Shown here: positions 8,088-14,362 of the stretch, piece by piece
Numbering within the stretch: the first letter of the stretch is position 1
How the letters are laid out: each line of letters starts with the position of its first letter
NCBI GenBank assembly: GCA_025358075.1
Contig: JANYKU010000140.1
Coordinates: forward strand, 1-36,971
Direction of reading: 5' to 3'
Origin: Ilumatobacteraceae bacterium
GTDB lineage: Bacteria > Actinomycetota > Acidimicrobiia > Acidimicrobiales > Ilumatobacteraceae
DNA length: 36,971 bases
Notes under the pieces: generated by a model
Told to the model about the DNA's origin: nothing
What the model saw: only the letters and a program-made list of their open reading frames with translations
Databases searched by the model: none
Translations under genes and position numbers: made by a program

Positions 8088-8390
8088 TTACCTCCGTCCC
8101 TGCTGGATGATCTTCTGGACCCTGCCCACCAACACCTTGTCGCGAACGACGAGCTCGTCACCGTCGACGAGCACGGCGACCTCGCCCTTCGCGGCGTCGC
8201 GGACGAACACGACGACCGGTTCGGCGGCGGTCGGTTCGTGTGCGGTCGTCGTGTGGTGGTCGACGCCCGACGACACCACATCTGCGGCGCCGACCCCAGT
8301 GGCCTCGGCAACCCCGCCGCGCAGTGCGACAGCACCGGCGGCGGCGGCACCGCCGGCCTGTATGAAGTTCCTTCTTGATAGCGATCCCAT
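8088..8390 (-). CDS. small Tat-signal protein, first gene of DUF4331 operon
   Basis: The 100-residue protein begins with a twin-arginine signal: SRRNFIQ at residues 5-11, then an Ala/Gly-rich hydrophobic core ending near residue 32. The mature part is about 65 residues with a Val-rich beta pattern, VVVFVRDAAKGEVAVLVDG, and a basic end VGRVQKIIQQGRR. I do not recognise the family. The ATG at 8390 is chosen because AGGGGGG lies just upstream and the Tat motif follows directly; a longer open frame upstream has no support. It is probably exported folded, perhaps as a partner of the other two operon products. Confidence 0.75.
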   Translation of the reverse strand: MGSLSRRNFIQAGGAAAAGAVALRGGVAEATGVGAADVVSSGVDHHTTTAHEPTAAEPVVVFVRDAAKGEVAVLVDGDELVVRDKVLVGRVQKIIQQGRR

Positions 8391-8433
8391 GGGACCCCCC
8401 TGTTCTTTCAAGGAGGCGTCGGTTGGCGCCCCT

Positions 8434-8449
8434 GCAACGCATTCGTTGC
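8434..8449. promoter_or_regulatory. inverted repeat between divergent DUF4331 and DUF427 genes
   Basis: GCAACG-CATT-CGTTGC lies in the 132-base divergent gap. Its position makes it a possible operator shared by both genes. It is short, and I see no clear promoter around it. Confidence 0.3.
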
Positions 8450-8522
8450 GGTGGCGGTGTTGGATTGGCAAAACCCACATAGCTTTCCGAAGAGGGCGTC
8501 AACCGTGAAGGAGGGCAATGAC

Positions 8523-9281
8523 ATGACCACGACCGACCGGGTTCGGCTGGAACCCAACCATCGACGTGTCCGAGTGTTCGTCGATGGCCTGCTGGTGGCC
8601 GACACCATTCGATCGCTGTATCTCTTCGAGACCGACCACGTGCCCGTCTACTACTTCCCTCGAGACGACGTTCGGTTCGACGTGCTCCAGCCCACCGATC
8701 GTTCGACGCACTGCCCGTACAAGGGTGACGCGCAGTACTGGTCGATCGTGGTTGGTGATCGGCGGATCGAGAACGCGGTGTGGGCCTACCCCGTGCCGCT
8801 TCCTGGTACTCCCGACTTGTCGGGCTACGTCGCGTTCTACTGGAACAAGGTCGACAACTGGTTCGAAGAGGACGAAGAGGTGTTCGTTCACGCCCGCGAC
8901 CCGTACACGCGCGTCGATGCGCTGCGCTCGTCACGGCACGTCGAGATCCGCATCGACGGCGAGACGATCGCCGACACGACCAGGCCGGTGCTGCTGTTCG
9001 AGACCGGTCTTCCGACGCGCCACTACATCCCGAAGGTCGACGTTCGGCTCGAACTGCTTCGCCTATCGTCGACAACCACCGCGTGCCCGTACAAAGGCAT
9101 CGCCGGCTACTTCTCCGTCGTCGTGCCGGGAGCACCGATGGTCGAAGACATTGCGTGGGTGTATCCGAAGCCGATCGTGCAGGTCCCGACGATAGAGAAC
9201 CGCATCAGCTTCTTCGACGAGCACGTCGACGTGTTCGTCGATGGTGTGCTGCAGGCTCGACCGACCACGCACTGGTCATGA
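8523..9281 (+). CDS. tandem DUF427 protein
   Basis: The 252-residue protein consists of two copies of the DUF427 domain, each marked by a xCPYKG motif: HCPYKGDAQYWSI at residues 63-75 and ACPYKGIAGYFSV at 187-199. Matching lead-ins are VRVFVDGLLVADT and VEIRIDGETIADT. A bridging segment (about 100-135) is rich in Trp, Asp and Glu. DUF427 proteins are small beta-barrels of unknown function, common in actinobacteria. The start at 8523 is fixed by AGGAGG at the right distance; the nearby ATG at 8518 is out of frame. The last ~20 residues (DVFVDG) look like the start of a third repeat cut short. Confidence 0.87.
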   Translation: MTTTDRVRLEPNHRRVRVFVDGLLVADTIRSLYLFETDHVPVYYFPRDDVRFDVLQPTDRSTHCPYKGDAQYWSIVVGDRRIENAVWAYPVPLPGTPDLSGYVAFYWNKVDNWFEEDEEVFVHARDPYTRVDALRSSRHVEIRIDGETIADTTRPVLLFETGLPTRHYIPKVDVRLELLRLSSTTTACPYKGIAGYFSVVVPGAPMVEDIAWVYPKPIVQVPTIENRISFFDEHVDVFVDGVLQARPTTHWS

Positions 9282-9314
9282 GCCGGATGTTGTGGTGACG
9301 GGGCGGCTCGCGTG

Positions 9315-9902
9315 TTACCCGGTCCCGACAGCCGTGCGCAGCTTGCGCATGGCGGCCTCGCCCAAGTCGCGGGCGCTGTCGAGGGCGTTGTCCATCGGGT
9401 TCATCAGCGATGTGGCGACCGCGTTCATCGGCGGAGTGTCCGGTGAGCGCGGGTGCGGCTTCTTCGGGGCCCGCAGTTTGGCCTTGGCCATCGCAGTGCC
9501 GAGCTCGACGAGCTCGGCACTGGTGAAGCCTTTGCGAACCCTCGGAAACAGCTGCTTCTCCTCTTCTTTGACGTGGTGTCTCACACCTTCCATCAATACG
9601 GTGAATTTGGCATTGAACCGCTCGTGATCAGGGCTCATTCCATCCAGTTCCGACAGTGTCCATTTGACCACGTGGTGCTCTTCTAGAGCTTCCAATACTT
9701 GGTCTTCTTGGTCGGCCAGACGCTCTCGAACAGCTGGATAGAACAGCTCTTCCTCAATGGCGGCATGGGCCGAAAGGGCTTTGATGACTTCGGCCACGAT
9801 GTTGGCCTTGGCCTTCAGGGCGCGGTCGCCGAGCTTCTCGTACCTGGCGAACTTGGCTTCGACCACCTGATGGTCGGCCTTCAGTAGGGCTATGGCATCC
9901 AT
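9315..9902 (-). CDS. hemerythrin HHE-domain protein
   Basis: The 195-residue protein carries a four-helix hemerythrin-like domain in its first ~150 residues. Candidate iron ligands are H11 and E15 (HQVVE), H46 and E50 (HAAIE), H76/H77 and H110/E114 (HHVKEEE). Such cytoplasmic di-iron proteins bind oxygen or nitric oxide, or act in redox stress. The tail (about 155-195) is Ala/Pro/Met-rich and of unknown role. ATG 9902 follows AAAGGAC. It lies 52 bases after a small membrane-protein gene and has no promoter of its own that I can see, so it probably shares the SigF-type promoter at 10226-10251. Confidence 0.88.
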   Translation of the reverse strand: MDAIALLKADHQVVEAKFARYEKLGDRALKAKANIVAEVIKALSAHAAIEEELFYPAVRERLADQEDQVLEALEEHHVVKWTLSELDGMSPDHERFNAKFTVLMEGVRHHVKEEEKQLFPRVRKGFTSAELVELGTAMAKAKLRAPKKPHPRSPDTPPMNAVATSLMNPMDNALDSARDLGEAAMRKLRTAVGTG

Positions 9903-9954
9903 GGTTCTCGCATGTCCTTTGGTTCTGGGGGCTTCGAAAGTGGGAGTCGGAAGA

Positions 9955-10122
9955 TCAGACCGGGTGCCGGGTGCGGCCGCGGAAGATGCTGTAGCCCCCT
10001 GGGCCGACCAAGCAGGCCACAACGATCAGGGCGATACCAAGCAGGATTTGTCCCTGGAGAAGTTGGACGATACCGACAATGGCAAGGATGACGGCGATGA
10101 TCCATAACAACGTGCTACTCAT
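9955..10122 (-). CDS. 55-aa two-helix membrane protein with GPGGYS end (DUF6131-like)
   Basis: The 55-residue protein is almost wholly membrane: a first helix of about 18 residues, a short QGQ turn, a second helix and then GPGGYSIFRGR. Short proteins with this GPGGYS ending are common in actinobacteria; I think DUF6131, with moderate certainty. ATG 10122 is supported by GAAAGG 9 bases upstream. It is the first gene of a likely two-gene operon with hemerythrin. Its leader begins at a SigF-type promoter and carries a 12-bp hairpin near the 5' end. The function is unknown; envelope stress is an inference from the promoter. Confidence 0.75.
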   Translation of the reverse strand: MSSTLLWIIAVILAIVGIVQLLQGQILLGIALIVVACLVGPGGYSIFRGRTRHPV

Positions 10123-10171
10123 TTCTATGTACCTTTCAAGTGGTGGGTGTGGAACATTTGCATTCGACATT

Positions 10172-10213
10172 CCGCATCTGATGGCGGGTTGAATTGCTCG
10201 ACATCAGATGCGG
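10172..10213 (-). repeat. 12-bp inverted repeat at the predicted 5' end of the small membrane-protein mRNA
   Basis: CCGCATCTGATG (10172-10183) and CATCAGATGCGG (10202-10213) are perfect complements with an 18-base loop. The predicted transcription start from the promoter at 10226-10251 falls about 5 bases upstream, so the hairpin would be the first structure in the RNA. It may stabilise the mRNA or control translation, or act as an operator in DNA. Confidence 0.65.
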
Positions 10214-10225
10214 ACTGACCCTGGA

Positions 10226-10251
10226 ATACCCGAACGTCACGGGGTCCAAAC
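10226..10251 (-). promoter_or_regulatory. SigF-type promoter (GTTT-N16-GGGTAT) for small membrane protein/hemerythrin operon
   Basis: GTTT at 10251-10248 and GGGTAT at 10231-10226 are separated by 16 bases and read leftward. This matches the SigF/SigB consensus exactly. The leader would be about 96 bases. Confidence 0.75.
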
Positions 10252-10358
10252 GGACCAGCCGACCGACTGCCTCCAAGGCCAGCCCGATGAGCTCCTTCAC
10301 CCGGCTCTCCGGCACCACGAGTAGCGCGGGTCCGGATCGGTCGGTTCCCTTCGGACCG

Positions 10359-10682
10359 TCATGACACTGCCTCTTGTGCCGGTGAGATCTCCGTGCGGTT
10401 GAGGATCTCCTCCACGACTCGTGTCTCGACTGGGTCGGCTTGTTGCGCCTCGGCCTGGGCGACCTGCTCGACCTCGACGCGTGCCGCCTGCCATGCCGAC
10501 CAATGCCCCGACACCAACGCCCACAACGACAGCGCCGACACGTAGGCGACGCTGCTGAGCAGGCCGAACACGATCGAGACCGGGATCATCGCGATCCAGA
10601 ACATCGTCAACCAACCGTTCACCCGGCGCATGAACACCGGATCGCCCTGGATCGACGCCCACAACGATTTCATGACGCCCAT
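10359..10682 (-). CDS. 107-aa membrane protein, unknown function
   Basis: A short cytoplasmic start (MGVMKSLWASIQGDP) is followed by two adjacent membrane helices at about residues 22-62, then an acidic Gln/Glu-rich tail that may form a helix (ARVEVEQVAQAEAQQ). I do not recognise the family. The ATG at 10682 has an ideal ribosome site, AAGGAG, just upstream. A SigF-type promoter lies 42-67 bases upstream. Its stop is followed by about 100 bases with no recognisable gene before the next promoter. Confidence 0.75.
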   Translation of the reverse strand: MGVMKSLWASIQGDPVFMRRVNGWLTMFWIAMIPVSIVFGLLSSVAYVSALSLWALVSGHWSAWQAARVEVEQVAQAEAQQADPVETRVVEEILNRTEISPAQEAVS

Positions 10683-10723
10683 GGAGCTCCTTCCCTTCAT
10701 GTCGACCGGGTCCGGCGCCAGGC

Positions 10724-10749
10724 GTACCCTCGGTTTCGGGCGCGTAAAC
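10724..10749 (-). promoter_or_regulatory. SigF-type promoter (GTTT-N16-GGGTAC) for 107-aa membrane protein
   Basis: GTTT at 10749-10746 and GGGTAC at 10729-10724 are separated by 16 bases on the minus strand. The predicted leader is about 34 bases and includes the AAGGAG ribosome site. Confidence 0.72.
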
Positions 10750-10822
10750 GTGCGTCGACTTTTGTTGCCATGAATCGCTAAGTGGGCTTCAGCCCGGGCC
10801 TTCACGTGGCGATAAAGAGAAC

Positions 10823-11650
10823 ATGCAACCCCCCACCAGCGGCCAATTGCTCGTAGCGCCGCCAGGCGCTTTGCCGTCGCCGACGCTCGGCGCGGCAGGC
10901 GTCGACGCGGCGATCTCCTCGATGCTGCTCGCCACGGTGCGGAAGTTGATGCGCGTGGCAACCGCCGAAGAAGTTGTCGGTTTGCTCATGGACGCCGTTC
11001 GTGACATGGGTGGATCGGTGACTCCGATTCGCTCGGCGAGCGCGCTCGACATCGACCTCTCGTTCGGCATGGGAGGCCCGTTGCTTCCCGAGGCGGACCG
11101 ACCCGAGTTGTTGGCGCTGCTGCACGACCTGTTGCCACCATTGGTGGAGGACGCGAAGTTGTCGATCGAGCGGATCGAGAGCTCGCCGTTGGGGGATTCG
11201 GGCGGCGTCACCGACCCGTTGACCGGTCTCGGGAACTGGACCTTCACGCTGCGAGTGCTCGAGCGGATGGCGCCCGGGGATGCTGTCGCGATCATCGAGA
11301 TCGAGAACCTCAAGCAGATCAACGACCACTTCTCGCCTGCTACGGGTGACCAGGTCCTGCTCAGCTTTGCGCGCACGTTGCGCCGGGTGGCGCGTGCCGC
11401 CGACTCTGTCGGTCGCGTCGGGGGGACCGAGTTCGTGTGGCTGTTCCGCAACGCGACGCCAGCGGAAGCCGAGTCGGCACTTCACCGATTGCGCAGTACC
11501 TGGGAAGTCGAGCGTCCGCAGTTCGTGACGTTCTCGGCCGGTGTTGCGCCGGTGACCGTGTCAGGGCCGAGCGAGGCGTACGTCTACGCCGATGGCGCCC
11601 TCGAGAACGCCAAGCGCATCGGCACGAACGAGACGTTCGTCAACCACTAA
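10823..11650 (+). CDS. GGDEF-domain protein with degenerate signature (GGTEF)
   Basis: The 275-residue protein has an N-terminal half that looks like a GAF-type sensor (about 30-125, no clear ligand residues) and a C-terminal GGDEF domain starting at VTDPLTGLGN. The signature is GGTEF at about 200-204: the third residue, an acidic residue in the GG(D/E)EF consensus, is Thr. The following core IEIENLKQINDHF keeps the fold but has Glu where a metal-binding Asp is usual. It is therefore probably not a cyclase but a c-di-GMP or nucleotide-binding regulator. No membrane segment is seen. The 3' end overlaps the TetR stop by 4 bases, convergently. Confidence 0.8.
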   Translation: MQPPTSGQLLVAPPGALPSPTLGAAGVDAAISSMLLATVRKLMRVATAEEVVGLLMDAVRDMGGSVTPIRSASALDIDLSFGMGGPLLPEADRPELLALLHDLLPPLVEDAKLSIERIESSPLGDSGGVTDPLTGLGNWTFTLRVLERMAPGDAVAIIEIENLKQINDHFSPATGDQVLLSFARTLRRVARAADSVGRVGGTEFVWLFRNATPAEAESALHRLRSTWEVERPQFVTFSAGVAPVTVSGPSEAYVYADGALENAKRIGTNETFVNH

Positions 11651-12246
11651 GCGTTCGCGGCGGACTCGGGCGCGACCGGGGCGCGATAGCAAGCCAACAC
11701 GCTGTCGACGACGGCGGCGACGAGCTCTTCGGTGACTCGCTGCCGGCGCACCAGCTTCGTGTAGACCAGCGGCCCGGAGAGCATGGTTACCAGTAGGTCG
11801 ACGTCGACGTCGTCGGGGAGCTCGCCTCGCTCGACAGACCGCTCGATCACCGTTGTCGCAAATCGGCGCCGCTGCTCGGCCTGCGCACGTACGAGTCGGC
11901 CGAGTTCCGGATCGCGCTGTGCCGCATCCATCAGCGACAACATCATGTCGCCGAGACGACCCTCGTACGAAGCCTTGGTCATACCGCTGAAGCAGGAGAT
12001 GAGATCATCGCGCAGCGAGCCGGTGTCGGTGACGGCGGGGATGTGTGTGCAGGCGTGTACTGCCTCGACGACCAGGACCTGCTTGCTCGGGAAGTGGCGG
12101 TAGATGGTGGTCTTGGCGACACCGGAGCGGCTGGCGATCTCGTCGATCGTGGTGCGCTCGACCCCGACCTCTGCGACCAGCTCCGCGGTGGTGTCGAGCA
12201 CGAGCTGGCGAACTCGTTCGCTTCGCGAAGGTACTGGCTCGTTCAC
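11647..12246 (-). CDS. TetR-family repressor, probably of the adjacent exporter
   Basis: The 199-residue protein has a TetR helix-turn-helix at about residues 33-53 (TTIDEIASRSGVAKTTIYRHF in two parts, with the typical TTIYRHF end) and an all-helical effector domain behind it. The start is taken as GTG 12246, although an in-frame start at 12276 would add ten residues; neither has a strong ribosome site. It is divergent from a 14-helix drug exporter, the classical arrangement in which a TetR protein represses the pump until a drug binds. A 6+6-bp inverted repeat covers the pump's -10 box. Confidence 0.87.
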   Translation of the reverse strand: MNEPVPSRSERVRQLVLDTTAELVAEVGVERTTIDEIASRSGVAKTTIYRHFPSKQVLVVEAVHACTHIPAVTDTGSLRDDLISCFSGMTKASYEGRLGDMMLSLMDAAQRDPELGRLVRAQAEQRRRFATTVIERSVERGELPDDVDVDLLVTMLSGPLVYTKLVRRQRVTEELVAAVVDSVLACYRAPVAPESAANA

Positions 12247-12312
12247 GAGTCTCGATCGTAGCGTCTCAACGATCAACTTGATGCGCCCCCGCCAAATGAA
12301 TGGCTTATTGGG

Positions 12313-12351
12313 TTGTGGTCGGCCGGGGTGAATCGCTACTATGCCGTAGCG
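12313..12351 (+). promoter_or_regulatory. exporter promoter with TetR-type operator
   Basis: TTGTGG (12313-12318), an 18-base spacer and TACTAT (12337-12342) form a plausible housekeeping promoter. The inverted repeat CGCTAC-TATGCC-GTAGCG (12334-12351) covers the -10 box, as expected for a repressor site. Confidence 0.55.
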
Positions 12352-12369
12352 TTCTTGTGAGGAGGACCA

Positions 12370-13983
12370 ATGAACACACCCCCCGAAACCAGCTCCGCAA
12401 CGGCGTTTGTCGAGATCGACCCAGAGGTCTACGAACGGCGTTGGAAGATCCTCGCCGTGCTGTGCACCAGCCTAATGGTCGTCATCGTCGGCAACACCGC
12501 CCTCAACGTTGCCTTGCCAACGCTCGCCCGCGAGCTCAATGCGTCGATCTCCGAGCAGCAGTGGATGGTCGATGCCTACGGCCTCGTCTTCGCTGGGTTG
12601 TTGCTGACCGCCGGCACGATCGGTGACCGCTTCGGCCGCAAGGGCACGCTGCAGTTCGGACTTCTCGTGTTCGTCAGTGGGTCAGTGTTCGCGGCGGTCA
12701 TGAACAGCGCCACGGCGATCGTTGTCGGGCGAGCGATCATGGGCTTCGGTGCGGCCTTCATCATGCCCGCCACCCTGTCCATCCTGACCAACGTCTTCCC
12801 TCGCCACGAACGCGGCAAGGCAATCGCGGTGTGGGCGGGCATCTCCGGCGGAGGGGCAGCCATCGGTCCCGTCGCCAGCGGGTTCCTGCTCGAGCACTTT
12901 GCCTGGGGATCCGTGTTCCTGGTCAACGCTCCCATCGTCGCCCTCGCTCTGGTCGCCGGGTACATCCTGCTCCCGAAGTCGAAAGACCCGGAACCCGAGC
13001 GGCTCGACCCGCTCGGCGCGCTCCTGTCGATCGCCGGCCTCGGTGCGCTGGTGTACGCGATCATCGAAGCCCCGCGGCATGGGTGGGCCAGCGGACAAAG
13101 CCTGATGTGGTTCGGTCTCGCGGCAGTGTTGATCGCCCTCTTCTTGCTGTGGGAACTGCGCAACACGACGCCGATGCTCAACCTCCGCTACTTCCTCGAC
13201 CCCCGGTTCGGCGTTGCCGCCGGTGTCATCACGCTGATCTTCTTCTCGATGTTCGGGTTCTTCTTCCTGCTCACCCAGTACTTCCAGCTGGTGTTGGGCT
13301 ACGGAACGCTCGAGGCGGGCGTCAAGCAACTTCCGTTTGCCGCAGTGATGATCGTGTGCGCACCGCAGGCGCCGAAACTGGCCGCGCGGTACGGCGTCAA
13401 CCGCGTCGTCGCCGCCGGGTTGCTCGGGATTGCCGCGGCGATGGCGCTGTTCACCTTTGCCGGCACCGGCACGGCGTACATCCAGATCATGCCAGTTGTG
13501 ATGATGATGGCTGGCGGCATGGCGCTGGCCATCCCGTCGATGACCGGGTCGATCATGTCGTCGGTTCCGCTCGGCAAGGCCGGCGTCGGGTCGGCGATGA
13601 ACGACACCACACGCGAACTTGGTGGCGCCCTGGGCGTCGCCGTCCTCGGCAGCCTCGTTGCCGGGCGTTATGACACGCGGCTGACGCCGTCGTTGACGTC
13701 AGTTCCCACGTCGCTCCGCGGCCAGGCACAAGAAAGCCTCGCCGGGGCGCTGCAGACCGCTCACCAGGTCGGCGGCTATGCAGGTGCTCGGGTCGCGGAC
13801 GGGGCACGAAATGCCTACGTCTCGGGCATGCACCTCGCGGCCGTGATCGCGGCATCCATCGCCACACTCGCGGCCCTCATCGTCTACCGCCAGTTGCCTT
13901 CGACGAACCTGCACACCGTGCTGCAGCCCGTCGTCGAACGGTCGAACGACTCCGACTTCGCGGTCGAGTTCGGCCCCGCCTGA
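12370..13983 (+). CDS. MFS drug:H+ antiporter, DHA2 (EmrB/QacA) family, 14 TM
   Basis: The 537-residue transporter shows 14 likely membrane helices. Motif A (GDRFGRKG) follows helix 2, and motif C, typical of drug antiporters, lies in helix 5 (GGGAAIGPVASGFL). The DHA2-typical central pair of extra helices is present, and a long loop precedes the last helix. It would export lipophilic or cationic drugs across the cytoplasmic membrane using the proton gradient; the substrate is unknown. ATG 12370 is preceded by AGGAGG. The divergent TetR gene is its likely repressor. Confidence 0.92.
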   Translation: MNTPPETSSATAFVEIDPEVYERRWKILAVLCTSLMVVIVGNTALNVALPTLARELNASISEQQWMVDAYGLVFAGLLLTAGTIGDRFGRKGTLQFGLLVFVSGSVFAAVMNSATAIVVGRAIMGFGAAFIMPATLSILTNVFPRHERGKAIAVWAGISGGGAAIGPVASGFLLEHFAWGSVFLVNAPIVALALVAGYILLPKSKDPEPERLDPLGALLSIAGLGALVYAIIEAPRHGWASGQSLMWFGLAAVLIALFLLWELRNTTPMLNLRYFLDPRFGVAAGVITLIFFSMFGFFFLLTQYFQLVLGYGTLEAGVKQLPFAAVMIVCAPQAPKLAARYGVNRVVAAGLLGIAAAMALFTFAGTGTAYIQIMPVVMMMAGGMALAIPSMTGSIMSSVPLGKAGVGSAMNDTTRELGGALGVAVLGSLVAGRYDTRLTPSLTSVPTSLRGQAQESLAGALQTAHQVGGYAGARVADGARNAYVSGMHLAAVIAASIATLAALIVYRQLPSTNLHTVLQPVVERSNDSDFAVEFGPA

Positions 13984-14016
13984 GCTCGGCAGCAAGGTGA
14001 GATTTCGGGGGAAAGT

Positions 14017-14048
14017 GCTCGCCAACATCTTGTAGGTGGCAGGCGAGC
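14017..14048 (+). terminator. possible weak terminator hairpin after the exporter gene
   Basis: GCTCGCC and GGCGAGC pair with an 18-base loop, starting 34 bases after the exporter stop. There is no T-run. The rest of 13984-14204 holds no recognisable gene. Confidence 0.3.
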
Positions 14049-14204
14049 CAATCGAATCACCGTCCAGCCGTTCTACGTGAGCGAACAGAAGCGCGGAGCG
14101 TCTATGTGCTCGCCGTGATCACACGGACGTGTATCGGACATGCCCCAGATCTGCCAGTCGCTATGAGCGCTTGCGGCGAACCAGCTGTGTTGGAGCGGGT
14201 GCCG

Positions 14205-14230
14205 ACGCAGGGTATCAAATGTCCCTGCGT
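14205..14230. repeat. 8-bp inverted repeat, possible end of a lost insertion sequence
   Basis: ACGCAGGG and CCCTGCGT are perfect complements around TATCAAATGT, followed by a run of seven G. It lies 43 bases upstream of a truncated transposase-like start, where the end of an IS element would be expected. Confidence 0.4.
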
Positions 14231-14272
14231 GGGGGGGCAACCGGTGAGTGCATCTGTTGAGGGAGGTCGGTC

Positions 14273-14362
14273 ATGGTTGGGACTCGGTTGGTGTGGAGTC
14301 GGTTGCCGGATGAGTTGAGGTCGGAGATCCGTCGGCGGGTTGTGTCGGGTGAGCGGCGGTTT
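14273..14362 (+). pseudogene. 5' fragment of a transposase-like gene (IS30-type?)
   Basis: The ATG at 14273 has a good ribosome site (GGGAGG) and opens with LVWSRLPDELRSEI and RRRVVSGERRF. This resembles the N-terminal DNA-binding start of IS30-type or similar transposases found in actinobacteria. After about 32 residues the sequence runs straight into the coding end of the ABC-exporter gene on the other strand, so only the 5' end survives. Codon choice (many TTG, GTG and CGG) differs from the neighbours. The family assignment is tentative. Confidence 0.4.

Noticed and set aside
10136-10318. 60-codon minus-strand open frame
   Set aside because: It contains the SigF-type promoter and the 12-bp hairpin of the 55-aa membrane protein gene and has no ribosome site, so it is a chance frame.
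14106-14318. 70-codon plus-strand open frame
   Set aside because: No ribosome site or recognisable motif; it overlaps the inverted repeat and the transposase-like start in another frame.
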